A stretch of DNA of 42,684 nucleotides from an uncultured Ruminococcus sp. (lineage in GTDB: Bacteria > Bacillota > Clostridia > Oscillospirales > Acutalibacteraceae). The DNA is taken from contig CADBWP010000004.1 in NCBI GenBank assembly GCA_902798365.1, positions 1 through 42,684 of the forward strand, in the 5' to 3' direction. The notes beneath the pieces were generated by a model. It worked only from the letters and a program-made list of their open reading frames with translations. It was not told where the DNA came from and made no database searches. Below, piece after piece: positions 41,838 through 42,684 of the stretch. Position numbers and translations under genes: made by a program. The stretch's first letter is position 1. Each line of letters opens with the position of its first letter.

Positions 41838-42684
41838 TACAATTCCCTTTCTCTTAGTTTTTTGTTAAGCTTGCTGTAAAAATTACTGTTCTTTATCGAA
41901 ATAAGCTTAAGCTTAAGGTCGGATTTTCTGATTATTATTTTGTCTGTTTCTTCGATATCTACATTTTGCTCGCCGTCTATTGACAAAACACAGCTGCAAT
42001 CGGCAGGGATCTTTACCGTGACGGAAAGCTCCGCCGTGCCGTCAAAAAGCACAGAACGCGAAAACAGCGAGTGCGGACACACGGGGGTCATCAAAATGCA
42101 CTCCATTTGCGGCGACAAAATGGGGCCGCCGGCGGAAAGCGAATAAGCCGTTGAGCCCGTGGGTGTGGAAAACAACAGACCGTCGGCGCGGTATTTTGAT
42201 ATTTCCTCGCCGTTAAGAAACAGCGTCAGATCGACGATTTTTGACAGCTGACCGTGGGTGACCACAGCGTCGTTGACTGCAAGATACCGCTTTGAGCAGC
42301 CCCTTCTTTTTAATTCAACGTCCAGAAGTATCCTTTCCTCGGTCGTGTAGCCGCCCGTTACAAGCTTTGTCAGCTCTTCTATTTCGTCTGTCTCAACGTC
42401 TGCGGCAAAGCCGAGCCTGCCCACGTTGACTCCGATAAGCGGCTTTTGCGTTCGCGCCGCATGCTTTGCCGAGTGGATTATGGTTCCGTCGCCGCCAACC
42501 GTAACAGCTAAATCGGTCATCTCGAACAGCTCGTGGTGGGATTTTGCAAAGGTGACTCCGCAACCGGAAAAGTCGGGAACGCACTCCTCTGTCATAAAAA
42601 CACAGGCTCCGGCGCTTTGAAGTATTTTGATTATTTTTTTGGCGGTGGTTAGCGCCTTTGGCTTTGCAAGATTAACTATTATTG
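41837..42684 (-). CDS. nadK: NAD kinase (5' end beyond right edge)
   Basis: NAD kinase makes NADP from NAD and ATP or polyphosphate. Motifs seen are VTVGGDGTIIHSAK (the GGDGT catalytic Asp), LGFAADV, NDAVVTHG, and DGLLFSTPTGSTAYSLSAGGPI. The frame continues upstream of the ATG at 42595 to the window edge as VNLAKPKALTTAKKIIKILQ, a typical NAD kinase N-terminus. The true start is therefore outside the window and the ATG at 42595 is internal. It is followed directly by argR with a one-base overlap. Confidence 0.95.
   Translation of the reverse strand, partial: IIVNLAKPKALTTAKKIIKILQSAGACVFMTEECVPDFSGCGVTFAKSHHELFEMTDLAVTVGGDGTIIHSAKHAARTQKPLIGVNVGRLGFAADVETDEIEELTKLVTGGYTTEERILLDVELKRRGCSKRYLAVNDAVVTHGQLSKIVDLTLFLNGEEISKYRADGLLFSTPTGSTAYSLSAGGPILSPQMECILMTPVCPHSLFSRSVLFDGTAELSVTVKIPADCSCVLSIDGEQNVDIEETDKIIIRKSDLKLKLISIKNSNFYSKLNKKLREREL

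Overview
The window is 42.7 kb of chromosomal housekeeping DNA from a low-to-middle GC, endospore-forming Gram-positive bacterium, most likely a clostridium of the Ruminococcaceae/Oscillospiraceae type. The grounds are spo0A, spoIVB, bofA, yabP, yabQ and a spoVB-type flippase, a long-form hibernation factor, strong AGGAGG ribosome sites with several TTG starts, and gene orders shared with Bacillus and Clostridium (spoIVB-spo0A; mazG-yabO-yabP-yabQ-divIC-yabR; nadK-argR-recN). The placement is inferred from gene content and order, not from a tree. I see no phage, insertion sequence, CRISPR array, tRNA or rRNA.

Left part (1-7.7 kb): the tail of an unidentified gene and the RNase P RNA gene on the minus strand, which share a bidirectional terminator. 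Next come a malic enzyme gene, then cca and a P-type ATPase gene on the minus strand, then spoIVB and spo0A on the plus strand.

7.7-14.7 kb: a seven-gene purine operon on the minus strand, purE-purF-purM-purN-purO-purH-purD, with a clear promoter before purE and a terminator after purD. The last two steps to IMP are encoded as separate proteins: an archaeal-type IMP cyclohydrolase (PurO) and a stand-alone AICAR formyltransferase.

14.7-25.3 kb: a stomatin/NfeD membrane pair, a DUF4364 gene, bofA and secG, then a pyrE-radC-uvrB-parE-parC unit joining pyrimidine synthesis, DNA repair and a type II topoisomerase.

25.3-32.9 kb: an rRNA methyltransferase gene and hpf, then the conserved division/sporulation block. 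In transcription order this is a spoVB-like flippase, mazG, hup, rqcP, yabP, yabQ, divIC and an S1-domain gene. Upstream of the flippase gene is a zinc-ribbon gene with its own promoter.

32.9-42.7 kb: nadK (cut by the right edge), argR, recN, recJ, rel, dtd, a metallo-beta-lactamase-fold hydrolase and hemZ, tightly packed on the minus strand. They combine NAD(P) metabolism, arginine control, recombination, the stringent response, tRNA proofreading and heme synthesis.

The two observations I rate highest are (i) a 17-bp perfect hairpin between rqcP and yabP that buries the yabP ribosome site, with a candidate promoter placed so that its own transcripts would escape the hairpin; and (ii) recN split into two overlapping frames at a TTT-TGA site, where one +1 shift restores a full-length protein.
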